From Thiohalocapsa halophila (GTDB taxonomy: Bacteria > Pseudomonadota > Gammaproteobacteria > Chromatiales > Chromatiaceae), in the NCBI RefSeq assembly GCF_016583825.1, contig NZ_NRRV01000045.1:1-44262 (forward strand): a DNA stretch of 44,262 nucleotides, written 5' to 3'. A program made the translations under genes and the position numbers. Below the pieces are notes generated by a model that was not told the DNA's origin, did not search any database, and saw only the letters and a program-made list of their open reading frames with translations. Each line of letters starts with the position of its first letter. The stretch's first letter is position 1. Positions 1 to 7,444 of the stretch are shown here, piece by piece.

Positions 1-503
1 GCTCCACACCGCGCTCGCGCCCTCACCCCGCGGCGCCCGGCCCGGCGCACGCGCCACGCGAGCGCAAGCCCGCCCTCACACCCCGCCGCCGCGACCAAAC
101 CTTACGACCGCTGCCGCTCGACTGGCGCACTGGGCTCGTGGCTAGCGCGACGCTCTTCTGCCTCGCCGCCGCCAGCCGCTTCGGCATCACCGGCTGGCTG
201 CTCGCCGTCTACCCGCTCATGAGCCTGGTGGCGTATCTCATGTACGCCCGGGACAAGCTCGCCGCCATCCGCCGCACCTGGCGGGTGCCGGAGTCCTCCC
301 TGCATCTGGCGGAGCTCTGCGGCGGTTGGCCCGGCGCCTAGGTCGCGCAGCAGACCATGCGGCACAAGACCGTGAAGCAGCCGTATCAAGCCATCTACTG
401 GCTGATCGTGCTGCTGCACGTCGCCGTCGCGGCGCTGTAGCTGGTGGCGCCGGGAGTCGTGCTGGATCTCCTCGCCGAGCTGTTTGCGCTCGGGCGCGGG
501 TAG
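1..503 (+). pseudogene. Cold-shock/DUF1294 fusion gene, 5' cut by window edge, two nonsense codons
   Basis: The frame starting at base 3 stays open from the window edge and reads a Pro/Arg-rich linker followed by a DUF1294 membrane domain (WLLAVYPLMSLVAYLMYARD, then RRTWRVPESSLHLAEL). The linker is nearly identical to the one at 6100-6210 behind a cold-shock domain, so the missing 5' end probably encodes that domain. The reading frame is broken by TAG at 339-341 and TAG at 438-440, and ends at TAG 501-503. The copy at 4213-4478 has TAC (Tyr) where the first stop lies, so a single C-to-G change made it. Cold-shock domains bind nucleic acid; DUF1294 is a small membrane domain of unknown role. 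This copy should not yield full-length protein. Confidence 0.75.
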
Positions 504-636
504 GATCGGGTGAGCGCCAAGGCGAGGTGGCGGTGGCGGATCACTGGGCCTTGTGCCGCACCAAGCTGCGCGGGGTCATTCGCGGGAGAAACGTGGTCTG
601 TTACTGATCAGCTACGCTGCAGTCTTCGTATTCTGC

Positions 637-642
637 GGGAGG
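637..642 (+). promoter_or_regulatory. Strong ribosome binding site GGGAGG before ATG 650
   Basis: GGGAGG lies seven bases upstream of an ATG at 650. It supports that ATG as the original start of the zinc-protease-like gene that follows, although the frame shifts shortly afterwards. Confidence 0.5.
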
Positions 643-649
643 TGTTGCA

Positions 650-733
650 ATGCAAGATCCGGCCCCGTGTCTGCACCTTCATCGCGAGGCTTCACAGGGT
701 GAGCCGTATCGTATTCCACTCAATCTGATCTGA
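650..733 (+). other. Probable original 5' end of the HELGH protein, out of frame with the main ORF
   Basis: ATG 650 follows a good Shine-Dalgarno site and reads 27 codons (MQDPAPCLHLH..., ending PYRIPLNLI) to TGA 731-733. The downstream protein frame is open from codon 729 (SENPLLGEAIWSGPNAAVYH). Joining the two gives a continuous, plausible N-terminus, so a small indel near 724-731 probably broke the gene. A sequencing error is the main alternative. Confidence 0.45.
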
Positions 734-779
734 GAACCCGCTGCTTGGTGAAGCCATTTGGAGCGGGCCGAACGCTGCG

Positions 780-1775
780 GTGTACCACCGCTCGCAGCAA
801 GTCAAGCCAGCCGATTATCCCGCCACTTTCGACGACCGCGGCCCCGGCATACTGTTCGCCGGTTTTCAGGCGCTCGGGTCCTTCTCCCATCCTTTGGTTA
901 TTTGTTTGCACGATCATCGCGGCACCGACCGTGAGCGCAACAACCTCTTCCGCATGGACGTCGTGAAGCTGATCGGTCAGGTCGCCGCCCAACTACCACC
1001 GGACGCGGCCAATGCCGTGTTGCGCATCCTGGCGGGGCGCTGGTACGAACGACCGCGCAAGCGTTACGACTTCCAATCCTGGTATCCGATCATCGATAGG
1101 CTGGTACATCGAATTGCCGCCTGTCCGACGCAAACCGCGAGATTTCGCCTCGATAATCCGCACCTCCTGGTCGCTGCCCAGGTCAGACGCACCGACCTGT
1201 CGCGCTACAATCGCCGCCGTCAGGCCCTCGCCTGGATCAGGGGCAGCGGGCGGCGCTACCGACTGGTCCAAGAGGCGTTTCGCGCACTTGGGTATCCCGA
1301 TCTCGAAGACGCCTGCGCCGAAGCCGGCGGCTTCACCGTCACCCGTGATCCCGATCCGGACGAGACCAAGCGCATCGCCATTCTCGAAGCCGTGGTCAAG
1401 ACCCTCTTCTCCGACCTGCTGGAGCAGATCGCGCTGCCGCCGTGCAAGGTCATCGAAAACCCCTGCGCTGCCTGGCAGGGCATGGCCACATGCCTCCGTA
1501 ACGACGGCACCGCTGCCAGGTGGCGTGGCCTGCGCATCCGCTATCACCTCCCGTATGTGGCACTCAAAGCAGGGCTGCTGCGCCAAGACAGTTTCGGCGA
1601 CGCGGTCGGCACCTACCTGCACGAGCTGGGGCACAGCTTCGGTGGCGACAGCTCCGCGGCGTTCAGTCATGCCCTCTCGGAGATGCTGTCGGCCACTGTT
1701 GATCACGCGGCACAAATCGGCGGCCTGCGGCGAGCTTGGGATGAGACAGAGGGTGAACCTGGCAAGAGCAGTTGA
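780..1775 (+). CDS. Putative zinc-protease-like protein with HELGH motif, start disrupted
   Basis: This 331-residue ORF begins with GTG in the longest in-frame reading; its natural start is probably ATG 650, one frame away. I do not recognise a named family. The visible hallmark is YLHELGHSFGGD at about residues 282-293, an HExxH zinc-binding motif, followed 15-20 residues later by an acidic SEML segment that could give the third ligand. The central part is rich in Arg and Glu, and no signal peptide is visible, so it is probably cytoplasmic. Upstream is the broken DUF1294 gene and downstream a REP-containing repeat and a DUF29 gene. With its start displaced, the product may be missing or N-terminally short. 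A metallopeptidase role is inference from one motif. Confidence 0.55.
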   Translation: MYHRSQQVKPADYPATFDDRGPGILFAGFQALGSFSHPLVICLHDHRGTDRERNNLFRMDVVKLIGQVAAQLPPDAANAVLRILAGRWYERPRKRYDFQSWYPIIDRLVHRIAACPTQTARFRLDNPHLLVAAQVRRTDLSRYNRRRQALAWIRGSGRRYRLVQEAFRALGYPDLEDACAEAGGFTVTRDPDPDETKRIAILEAVVKTLFSDLLEQIALPPCKVIENPCAAWQGMATCLRNDGTAARWRGLRIRYHLPYVALKAGLLRQDSFGDAVGTYLHELGHSFGGDSSAAFSHALSEMLSATVDHAAQIGGLRRAWDETEGEPGKSS

Positions 1776-1798
1776 GCGCGCCGCAACAGCGCCCGGAC

Positions 1799-1900
1799 CC
1801 GTGGGAGCGGCATCCCTGCCGCGACACTCAGCCGGACACGGAGGCAGCGTCTGCAACCCGAGGTGCACACCAATTAAGGTTACCGTCCCCCTGATCGTCC
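1799..1900. repeat. REP hairpin plus CAATTAAGGTTACCG short element (copy 1)
   Basis: A REP palindrome (GGGAGCGGCATCCCTGCCGC) is followed about 70 bases later by CAATTAAGGTTACCGTCCCC. The same arrangement recurs at 2635, 3532, 4571 and, with only the distal element, at 7390. Confidence 0.75.
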
Positions 1901-1992
1901 CTCTGATCAGCCCCACAACGAGGAGCTGGCATGCGTCGAAGCGCCGCGCTAACCTGTGGGCACGCAGATTCGCAACGACCGACATCCACCCC

Positions 1993-2430
1993 ATGTCAAT
2001 CTCCGCGGACTACGACCAAGACTTCTTCGCCTGGATCACCCACAACGTGCAACTGCTGCGCAGCGGTCGCTTGTCCGAGCTGGATGCGGAGCATGTCGCC
2101 GAGGAGCTCGAAAGCATGGGCAAGCGGGATCTCAGGCAGCTGCGGAGCCGCCTGCAGGTGCTGATCATGCACCTGTTGAAGTGGGAGCATCAGCCAGACA
2201 AACGCGGCCCGAGCTGGTTGAGAACCATCGACCATCAGCGTGACGAGATCGAAGCGCTGCTGCTCGACAGTCCCAGCCTCCGGCCGAGGCTCGCCGAGGC
2301 CTCCGCCCAGATCTACGCCAAGGCCGTTCGCGACGCCGCGCGTGAAACCGGCCTTGCGGAGGACGCCTTCCCGCACGGGTGCCCGTATGAACTGGACGAC
2401 ATGCTGGCCGCGGGCTTCTTGCCCGACTGA
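1993..2430 (+). CDS. DUF29 family protein
   Basis: A 145-residue protein starting MSISADYDQDFFAWITHNVQ. The pattern DFFAW...LLRSGRLSELDAEHVAEELESMGKRDLRQLRSRLQ, followed by HLLKWEHQP and a C-terminal ELDDMLAAGFLPD, is the standard DUF29 layout and usual length. DUF29 proteins are small helical cytoplasmic proteins of unknown function, often multicopy in phototrophic bacteria and cyanobacteria. ATG 1993 is chosen because it gives the canonical N-terminus; the longer upstream open frame runs through the antisense of other features. Fragments of the same gene lie at 4482-4520 (RTIDHQR region) and 6211-6255 (C-terminus), so this locus has been copied in pieces within the window. Confidence 0.85.
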   Translation: MSISADYDQDFFAWITHNVQLLRSGRLSELDAEHVAEELESMGKRDLRQLRSRLQVLIMHLLKWEHQPDKRGPSWLRTIDHQRDEIEALLLDSPSLRPRLAEASAQIYAKAVRDAARETGLAEDAFPHGCPYELDDMLAAGFLPD

Positions 2431-2630
2431 CGCGCCGGCATGGAAGCGCCAGTGGGGCCGCGACGCAGGGGTCCGACAAGCGTCCGACTTCGGACCCAAC
2501 GCAAGAATCCACCCGGCGGACGGTCAATTGCCCCGCGCACGAGCCCGCGGTAGCTCACTGCCGATCCCGCCGGTGTGCCCCGAGTGCAGTTGGGCCGGTA
2601 GCGGATTGATGTGTCCAGAGCGCGCCTGCC

Positions 2631-2738
2631 CGCCGTGGGAGCGGCATCCCTGCCGCGACACTCAGCCGGACAGCAGGATCGCCCAAAGCTTCGCAGCAAG
2701 ACGCAATCAAGTATACCGTCCCCGTAATTGCGTGCCGT
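2631..2738. repeat. REP hairpin plus short element (copy 2)
   Basis: REP at 2637-2660 and a variant of the short element (CAATCAAGTATACCGTCCCC, then GTAATTG). The element borders the vapC fragment on its right and marks the point where that gene is cut. Confidence 0.7.
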
Positions 2739-2747
2739 GAGCGACAG

Positions 2748-2897
2748 CAACGCCCATGCGTGCTGCGGCTGAACAACGCGGTGCTCACCGCGCACGACGG
2801 CGGCCATCAATGCTGTCGCCTGCTTGGTGCCGGCCTCGCGCTCGGGGTCGTTAAAGAGCCATTTGATGATGACGCTGGCGTCGACAACCAAAATCAT
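2748..2897 (-). pseudogene. VapC-type PIN toxin, N-terminal fragment
   Basis: From ATG 2897 the minus strand reads MILVVDASVIIKWLFNDPE, the classic PIN-domain opening with its first catalytic Asp, and continues to about VRGEHRVVQPQHA. After roughly 50 residues the homology stops and the frame runs into the short repeat at 2706-2738. The remaining catalytic acidic residues and the C-terminal half are missing. PIN toxins are Mg-dependent ribonucleases, so this fragment cannot be active. Its antitoxin candidate lies 43 bases upstream. Confidence 0.75.
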
Positions 2898-2940
2898 GTG
2901 CGCGATGCAGCCATCAGGGCCCAACAGTGCCCATCAGGGC

Positions 2941-3177
2941 CTATCGGGGCCGGCCCGATTCCCGCGCGGCGCGGGCGGCGGCAGCGGTCAGCGCAGGCCG
3001 CTTGAGCCGGGCCGCGGTGAGCTGCTCGAAGGCGGCTTGGCGCCGACGCTGCTGTTCGGCCTCGGCAACGGCCTGCTGCATCAGGCGGGCGATCACAGCA
3101 CTCTTGTTCTGTCCGGAAAATTCCCGGTTGAAGGCATCCCGGATGGCGTCCGGAATGCTGAAGTTCATCGTCGCCAT
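2941..3177 (-). CDS. Ribbon-helix-helix-like antitoxin, orphaned by loss of vapC
   Basis: About 78 residues, MATMNFSIPDAIRDAFNREF at the start, with SAVIARLMQQAVAEAEQQRR following. The short beta-strand-like start (MNFSIPD) and two amphipathic helices fit a small RHH or ParD-like antitoxin. It precedes the truncated PIN toxin in the same orientation, the usual order for vapBC. Start candidates are GTG 3186, ATG 3177 and ATG 3168; 3177 is a compromise. An intact antitoxin beside a destroyed toxin is a common decay stage. Confidence 0.6.
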   Translation of the reverse strand: MATMNFSIPDAIRDAFNREFSGQNKSAVIARLMQQAVAEAEQQRRRQAAFEQLTAARLKRPALTAAAARAARESGRPR

Positions 3178-3204
3178 GGGGTGCACCGGATTTGGTTAAA
3201 AGCC

Positions 3205-3606
3205 ATGGTCGACTGGACCACATGTGCGGCCGTGGCGCGCGACCCCGAGCGGGCCGGCGGTGCCTGGGTATTCCGCGGAACCCCTGTGCCGGTGGCCGCC
3301 CTGTTCGAGAACGTGGAAGACGGGGCCCAAGTCACCGAATTCGTCGAGTGGTTTCCGGGTGTGACGCTGGAGCAAGCCCGCGCGGTACTGGAACACGCGG
3401 CAGGTGCCCTGGAAGCGGCATCGAGAACATCAGCAGGGCCAAGACATCCAGGATCACCGACGGAGGACAGCCGCACCCCCGTGCCCATCGCAACGCAGCA
3501 GAGGTCGCTTGCACAGCCATTGGGCCGCCGGGGGAGCGGCATCCCTGCCGCGACACCAATGCGCGCATGGAGGCAGCGTCCGCAGCCCGAAGGGCACCGC
3601 AATTAA
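3205..3606 (+). CDS. DUF433 domain antitoxin-like protein with repeat-derived tail
   Basis: From ATG 3205 the protein reads MVDWTTCAAVARDPERAGGA, then WVFRGTPVPVAALFENVEDG and FVEWFPGVTLEQARAVLEHA. This is a full DUF433 domain (about 75 residues), a winged-helix-like module commonly found as antitoxin beside PIN-type toxins. No partner toxin is adjacent. The frame then continues about 60 residues through a repeat copied elsewhere in the window (3488-3606), giving an Arg/Pro-rich tail. The native C-terminus was probably near 3430 and has been replaced by the repeat. Confidence 0.65.
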   Translation: MVDWTTCAAVARDPERAGGAWVFRGTPVPVAALFENVEDGAQVTEFVEWFPGVTLEQARAVLEHAAGALEAASRTSAGPRHPGSPTEDSRTPVPIATQQRSLAQPLGRRGSGIPAATPMRAWRQRPQPEGHRN

Positions 3607-3630
3607 GGTTACCGTCGCCGTAATTGTCTC
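3488..3630. repeat. Composite repeat (copy 3): about 140 bp with REP and short element
   Basis: The block starting ATCGCAACGCAGCAGAGGTC, running through a REP and ending CAATTAAGGTTACCGTCGCC then GTAATTG, matches 4527-4665 almost base for base. CAATTA and TAATTG at its right end are inverted repeats flanking about 15 bases. It invades the 3' end of the DUF433 gene and abuts the YgiT gene stop. Confidence 0.75.
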
Positions 3631-3866
3631 TACGCTGCGTGCCCGACGAGAACCTTTTCGACTTTCTCGGGCGCCTTGGTGCCAGTTGCGATATCGTGAG
3701 CCGCTCGTACTATATCCGCCGAGTAGTAGCGATTCCCGCACGCATCGCAAACACCAATTGTCACGTCTTCGAGAATTACGAATACATTCTTGTGTTTGAA
3801 CGCTTCCCGATCGACCGTTTTAGGCTGAACGGTGCCTTCGCAATATTCGCACTTGTACCCGTACAT
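3630..3866 (-). CDS. YgiT-type zinc finger protein (MqsA-like antitoxin N-domain)
   Basis: A 78-residue protein, MYGYKCEYCEGTVQPKTVDR, with two CxxC knuckles (CEYC and CDAC about 32 residues apart) that would bind one zinc. The NVFVILEDVTIGVCDACGNRYY pattern is typical of YgiT-type domains, which are usually antitoxins of RelE/MqsR- or DUF4258-type toxins. The partner would normally sit directly upstream, beyond 3866 on this strand, but no toxin is recognisable there. Its stop codon lies at the edge of the composite repeat at 3488-3630. Confidence 0.8.
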   Translation of the reverse strand: MYGYKCEYCEGTVQPKTVDREAFKHKNVFVILEDVTIGVCDACGNRYYSADIVRAAHDIATGTKAPEKVEKVLVGHAA

Positions 3867-4212
3867 CGCGTTTTACCTTAGACCAACTCGGAAGCTCGCA
3901 GGATGTTACATGTGACCCCTCGGCCGGGGCGGGTGTCACCCCTCGGCCGGTGCGTGCTCCTTATCGTAGCGGCCTGGACATGCGATCGAGGGTAGTCGAC
4001 CGGCAGGGAGGCTGCAAGGCGAGACATGACCCTCCAGGCCGCGGCCGTGACCCTCCCGGCCCTGATCCTGGGTCTTCGGCGGCGGCGGTGGGAAAGAGCG
4101 CGCCACCGGCGGCAGCGCTCCCGCCCCGGTTGCGGGTCCTTCCGCGCTGCTCCGCCAGCCGCGAAGCGCCGCGGTACCAGGTCGTCGGACCGCCGAAAAT
4201 CGCGACAGCGCA
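3867..4212. other. No gene recognised; short direct repeats
   Basis: Contains two copies of a CACCCCTCGGCCGG-like motif (3914-3950) and GC-rich low-complexity sequence around 4026-4190. I see no credible coding signal in either strand. Confidence 0.4.
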
Positions 4213-4478
4213 AATGTCTCTAAGCCTGGTGGCGTATCTCGTGTGCCCGGGACAAACTCGCCATCCGCCGCACCTGGCGGGTGCCGGAGTCCTCCCTGCA
4301 CCTGGCGGAGCTCTGCGGCGGCTGGCTTGGCGCCTACGTCGCGCAGCAGACCATGCGGCACAAGGCCGTGAAGCAGCCGTATCAAGCCATCTACTGGCTG
4401 ATCGTGCTGCTGCACGTCGCCGTCGCGGCGCTGTGGTTGCTGGTGCCGGGACTCGTGCTGGATCTCATACCCAGCTGA
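4213..4478 (+). pseudogene. DUF1294 domain, second copy, N-terminally truncated and frameshifted
   Basis: The sequence encoding SLVAYL, then VPESSLHLAELCGGWLGAY, VAQQTMRHKAVKQPYQ and AIYWLIVLLHVAVAALW matches 213-480 closely. Two small deletions (around 4238 and 4262) throw the first part out of frame, and everything upstream (cold-shock domain, linker, first membrane helix) is missing. The final 66 residues from GTG 4281 are open and end at TGA 4476-4478. No function is expected. Confidence 0.75.
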
Positions 4479-4665
4479 ACGCGCCCCCGAGCTGGTCGAG
4501 AGCCATCGACCACCAGCGTCGTGCTGATCGCAACGCAGCAGAGGTCGCTTGCACAGCCATTGGGCCACCAGGGGAGCGGCATCCCTGCCGCGACACCCAG
4601 GCGCACATGGAGAACGTTTGCAGCCCGAAGGGCACCGCAATTAAGGTTGCCGTCCCCGTAATTCG
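4479..4665. repeat. DUF29 scrap followed by composite repeat (copy 4)
   Basis: 4482-4520 resembles the RGPSWLRTIDHQR region of the DUF29 gene (2206-2246). It is joined directly to the 140 bp composite repeat that ends CAATTAAGGTTGCCGTCCCC near 4660. Confidence 0.65.
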
Positions 4666-4788
4666 ATTTGTGTCCCTGTTCTGTGCTCCGCATCCGACCA
4701 CAGCCGTCCGAACCTTGTCAGTCCCGCCCGCAAATGCAAGGATTCCGGAACAGGCCGGCCAACGAGTCACATTTGCACGAGAATCGGC

Positions 4789-5082
4789 ATGAAAATCGAT
4801 GTCGTCTTGAGCCGCCGCGGCAAGCGCTATGTCGCGCAAGCTGCCGGACTGCCAGAGATTCGGGTCGAGGGCGCATCCCGCGACGCGGTCTTGCGTGGTG
4901 TCGAGCAGCGGTTGCGCACTTATTTGGATCGGGTCGAGCTGGTGCGCATGGACGTGGGCGAAGCGCTCGGCGTTGAAGCGTCACCCGAAGGGTTCGGCGC
5001 ACTCGCCGAGGACCCGACCTTCGACGACTGGCAACAGGAAATCGCGCGGTTTCGCCGCTCCCGCGACGAGACCACCGACTAG
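4789..5082 (+). CDS. Putative antitoxin of the adjacent PIN toxin
   Basis: A 97-residue acidic protein (MKIDVVLSRRGKRYVAQAAG at the start; EALGVEASPEGFGALAEDPT near the end). I do not recognise the family by sequence. Its small size, its position directly upstream of and co-directional with a complete PIN-domain ORF (14 bases apart), and its acidic C-terminal WQQEIARFRRSRDETTD tail suggest the antitoxin half of a type II pair. A DNA-binding fold is not obvious. Confidence 0.6.
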   Translation: MKIDVVLSRRGKRYVAQAAGLPEIRVEGASRDAVLRGVEQRLRTYLDRVELVRMDVGEALGVEASPEGFGALAEDPTFDDWQQEIARFRRSRDETTD

Positions 5083-5095
5083 CACAGGACTGCCC

Positions 5096-5524
5096 TTGTT
5101 TGTTCTCGACACAGACGTGCTGAGCTTATACCTTCGCGGCGACCGAAGGCTGCTTCTGCGCTTGCGTGCCATGCCGACGGCACAGCCCACCACGACCATC
5201 GTCACCGTTCAGGAGATGCTCCAAGGCCGCCTCGCACAAGTACGTCGGGCGCGCACAGGGCATGACCGGGTCAGCGCGTACGCCTGGCTCCAGCGTACCG
5301 TTGAAGTCCTCAGCGGGCTTCTGATTCTGCCCTTCGATGACGCGGCGGAGGCGGAATTCTCAGCACTATCCGCCGGGCATTTGCGACTCGGCTCGCAAGA
5401 CGGCAAGATCGCTGCCATCGCGTTGAGTCGCCGAGCCATCTTGGTGAGCCGGAACCTGCAGCATTTCCAATCGATCCCGGCCCTGCGAGTACAGGATTGG
5501 ACAGTCGATGAGCCGCTTGCCTAA
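5096..5524 (+). CDS. vapC: PIN-domain toxin (VapC family)
   Basis: The protein reads LFVLDTDVLSLYLRGDRRLL from a TTG at 5096, about 142 residues. The opening DTDxLS with the first catalytic Asp, the internal TIVTVQEMLQGRL carrying the conserved Glu, and GSQDGKIAAIAL with the third Asp, then ILVSRNLQHF, form a complete PIN active site. PIN toxins cleave RNA, often initiator tRNA or rRNA. There is no ATG near the conserved start; TTG at 5096 gives the usual N-terminus and lies 14 bases after the upstream ORF. This is one of the few intact toxins in the left region. Confidence 0.75.
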   Translation: MFVLDTDVLSLYLRGDRRLLLRLRAMPTAQPTTTIVTVQEMLQGRLAQVRRARTGHDRVSAYAWLQRTVEVLSGLLILPFDDAAEAEFSALSAGHLRLGSQDGKIAAIALSRRAILVSRNLQHFQSIPALRVQDWTVDEPLA

Positions 5525-5539
5525 ACCGCACTGAGCCCA

Positions 5540-5724
5540 AGCCCCCGCGGGAGCGGCTTCAGCCGCGACGGCCCCGCGTCCCGCAACCACCGCAGCGCAG
5601 CTCAAGCCGCTCCCACAAAGACCCGCGCCGCCCCCAGCCAGCAACCTCAACCGCGTCGCGCCGCACAAGACCTCCTCGTGACACCGCTCCCAAACCTCTC
5701 GTGACACCGCTCCCGCGGTGTCAC
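5540..5724. repeat. REP pair and GTGACACCGC hairpin
   Basis: GGGAGCGGCTTCAGCCGCGA at 5550 and an inverted partner near 5600 form a REP pair. At 5701-5724, GTGACACCGC and its exact complement are separated by four bases, a perfect 10 bp stem. The same stem recurs at 29418-29441 and 30197-30220, each time next to REP pairs. Confidence 0.75.
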
Positions 5725-5816
5725 GCCTCGCCGGGCGCTCCCGCGCCCGCTCCAGTGCCCGCACCAGAGCCGCAACGTGCAACAATCCGCCCAGCGCACA
5801 AATCAACGAAACCCCC

Positions 5817-6221
5817 ATGCCGCAAGACGTAACCGGCCTGAGAGAAGGCCGCCTCGTCCGCTGGAGCCAAGACAAAGGCTACGGCTTCCTGCGCCCCGAT
5901 GACGGCGGCAAAGACGTCTTCGTGCACGTCAGCGCCCTCCCGCAAGTCAGCGCGCCGGAGGTCGGCAGCCGCTGGGTGTTCAGCGCCGGCAACGACCCCA
6001 ACGGCCGCGGCCAGCGCGCCATCAAGGCCGTACCGGCGGCGGACGCGCTCCCCGGCAGCGCCGCGCCGCCAACCCGGCCCCGCGGCAGCCGGCCGACGGC
6101 GCGCTCCACACCGTGCTCGCGCCCTCACCCCGCGGCGCCCGGCCCGGCGCACGCGCCACGCGAGCACAAGCCCCCACATGCAACGCCGGCGCGACCAAAC
6201 CGTACGACCGCTATGAACTAG
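5817..6221 (+). CDS. Cold-shock domain protein truncated by fusion to DUF29 3' sequence
   Basis: ATG 5817 begins MPQDVTGLREGRLVRWSQDK, followed by GYGFLRPDDGGKDVFVHVSA: a canonical cold-shock domain with RNP1-like (KGYGFL) and RNP2-like (VFVHVS) motifs over about 67 residues. A Pro/Arg-rich linker follows, identical in type to the one at the window start. At about 6210 the sequence switches from cold-shock/DUF1294 to the last codons of a DUF29 gene (YELDDMLATGFLPD in another frame), and the ORF stops at TAG 6219-6221. The DUF1294 membrane domain is therefore lost. The 134-residue product could still bind nucleic acid as a soluble protein. Confidence 0.7.
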   Translation: MPQDVTGLREGRLVRWSQDKGYGFLRPDDGGKDVFVHVSALPQVSAPEVGSRWVFSAGNDPNGRGQRAIKAVPAADALPGSAAPPTRPRGSRPTARSTPCSRPHPAAPGPAHAPREHKPPHATPARPNRTTAMN

Positions 6222-6461
6222 ACGACATGCTGGCCACGGGCTTCTTGCCCGACTGGCCCCACGGCATGGGAGCGCCAGTCGGGCCGCGACGCAGGGGCCA
6301 TACAAGCGTCCGAATCCGGCCCCAACGAAAGAATGAGCCCGGCGGACGGCCAATTGCCCCGCAACGAGCCCGCGGTAGGTCGCTGCCTATCCCGCATGTA
6401 TGCCTCGAGTGCAGCTAGGGCCGTACCGGATTGACGTGCCCAGAGCGCGCCTGCCCGCGAA
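6211..6461 (+). repeat. Copied 3' end and downstream flank of the DUF29 gene
   Basis: 6211-6461 aligns through its length with 2388-2636, covering the last 14 DUF29 codons and about 200 bases of non-coding flank up to the REP. The stop codon is lost (ATGGGCTTCTTGCCCGACTGG-like ending instead of TGA). Confidence 0.7.
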
Positions 6462-7400
6462 GGGAGCGGCATCCCTGCCGCGACGATGCAATCACCGCCA
6501 TCGCCAAACGCATCGCGGCCAGAGGCCGCTCCCACAGCAACCCGCGCGTCCCGTGGGAGCGGCATCCCTGCCGCGACGATGCCGCAGCGCCACCGCCAAA
6601 CGCATCACGACCAGAGGCCGCTCCCACAGCAACCCGCGCGCCCCGTGGGAGCGGCATCCCTGCCGCGACGATGCCGCACCGCCACCGCCAAACGCATCGC
6701 CGCCAGAGGTCGCTCCCACAGCAACCCGCGCGCCCCGTGGGAGCGGCATCCCTGCCGCGACGATGCCGCACCGCCACCGCCAAACGCATCGCGGCCAGAA
6801 GCCGCTCCCACAGCAACCCGCGCGCCCCGTGGGAGCGGCATCCCTGCCGCGACGATGCCGCACCGCCACCGCCAAAAGCATCACGACCAGAGGCCGCTCC
6901 CACAGCAACCCGCGCGCCCCGTGGGAGCGGCATCCCTGCCGCGACGATGCCGCAGCGCCACCGCCAATCGCATCGCGGCCAGAGGCCGCTCCCACAGCAA
7001 CCCGCGCGCCCCGTGGGAGCGGCATCCCTGCCGCGACGATGCAATCACCGCCACCGCCAATCGCATCGCGGCCAGAGGCCGCTCCCACAGCAACCCGCGC
7101 GCCCCGTGGGAGCGGCATCCCTGCCGCGACGATGCAATCACCGCCACCGCCAAACGCATCGCGGCCAGAGGCCGCTCCCACAGCAACCCGCGCGCCCCGT
7201 GGGAGCGGCATCCCTGCCGCGACGATGCCGCAGCGCCACCGCCAAACGCATCACGACCAGAGGCCGCTCCCACAGCAACCCGCGCGCCCCGTGGGAGCGG
7301 CATCCCTGCCGCGACGATGCCGCACCGCCATCGCCAAACGCATCGCGGCCAGAGGCCGCTCCCAGGGCGAACCGTGCGCCCCGTGGCCACAGCAATTAAG
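6462..7400. repeat. Tandem REP array (BIME), about ten 92-93 bp units
   Basis: GGGAGCGGCATCCCTGCCGC recurs at 6462, 6555, 6647, 6739, 6831, 6923, 7015, 7108, 7201 and 7293. Each unit pairs this hairpin with an inverted partner (CGCGGCCAGAGGCCGCTCCC) across a spacer of about 28 bases. Units are near-identical. The array ends at the short element CAATTAAGGTTACCGTCCAC (7390). All long ORFs here are artefacts of the repeat. Confidence 0.9.
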
Positions 7401-7444
7401 GTTACCGTCCACGCAATTGCCGCAATTGCCTTCTCAAAATCAAT

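Noticed and set aside
1012..2430. 472-codon plus-strand ORF ending at the DUF29 stop
   Set aside because: Only the last 145 codons are DUF29. The first part is an off-frame reading of the HELGH gene and a REP.
6462..7400. Possible CRISPR array
   Set aside because: Units are 92-93 bp with two inverted hairpins each, and the sequences between them are also repeated rather than unique. No cas genes nearby.
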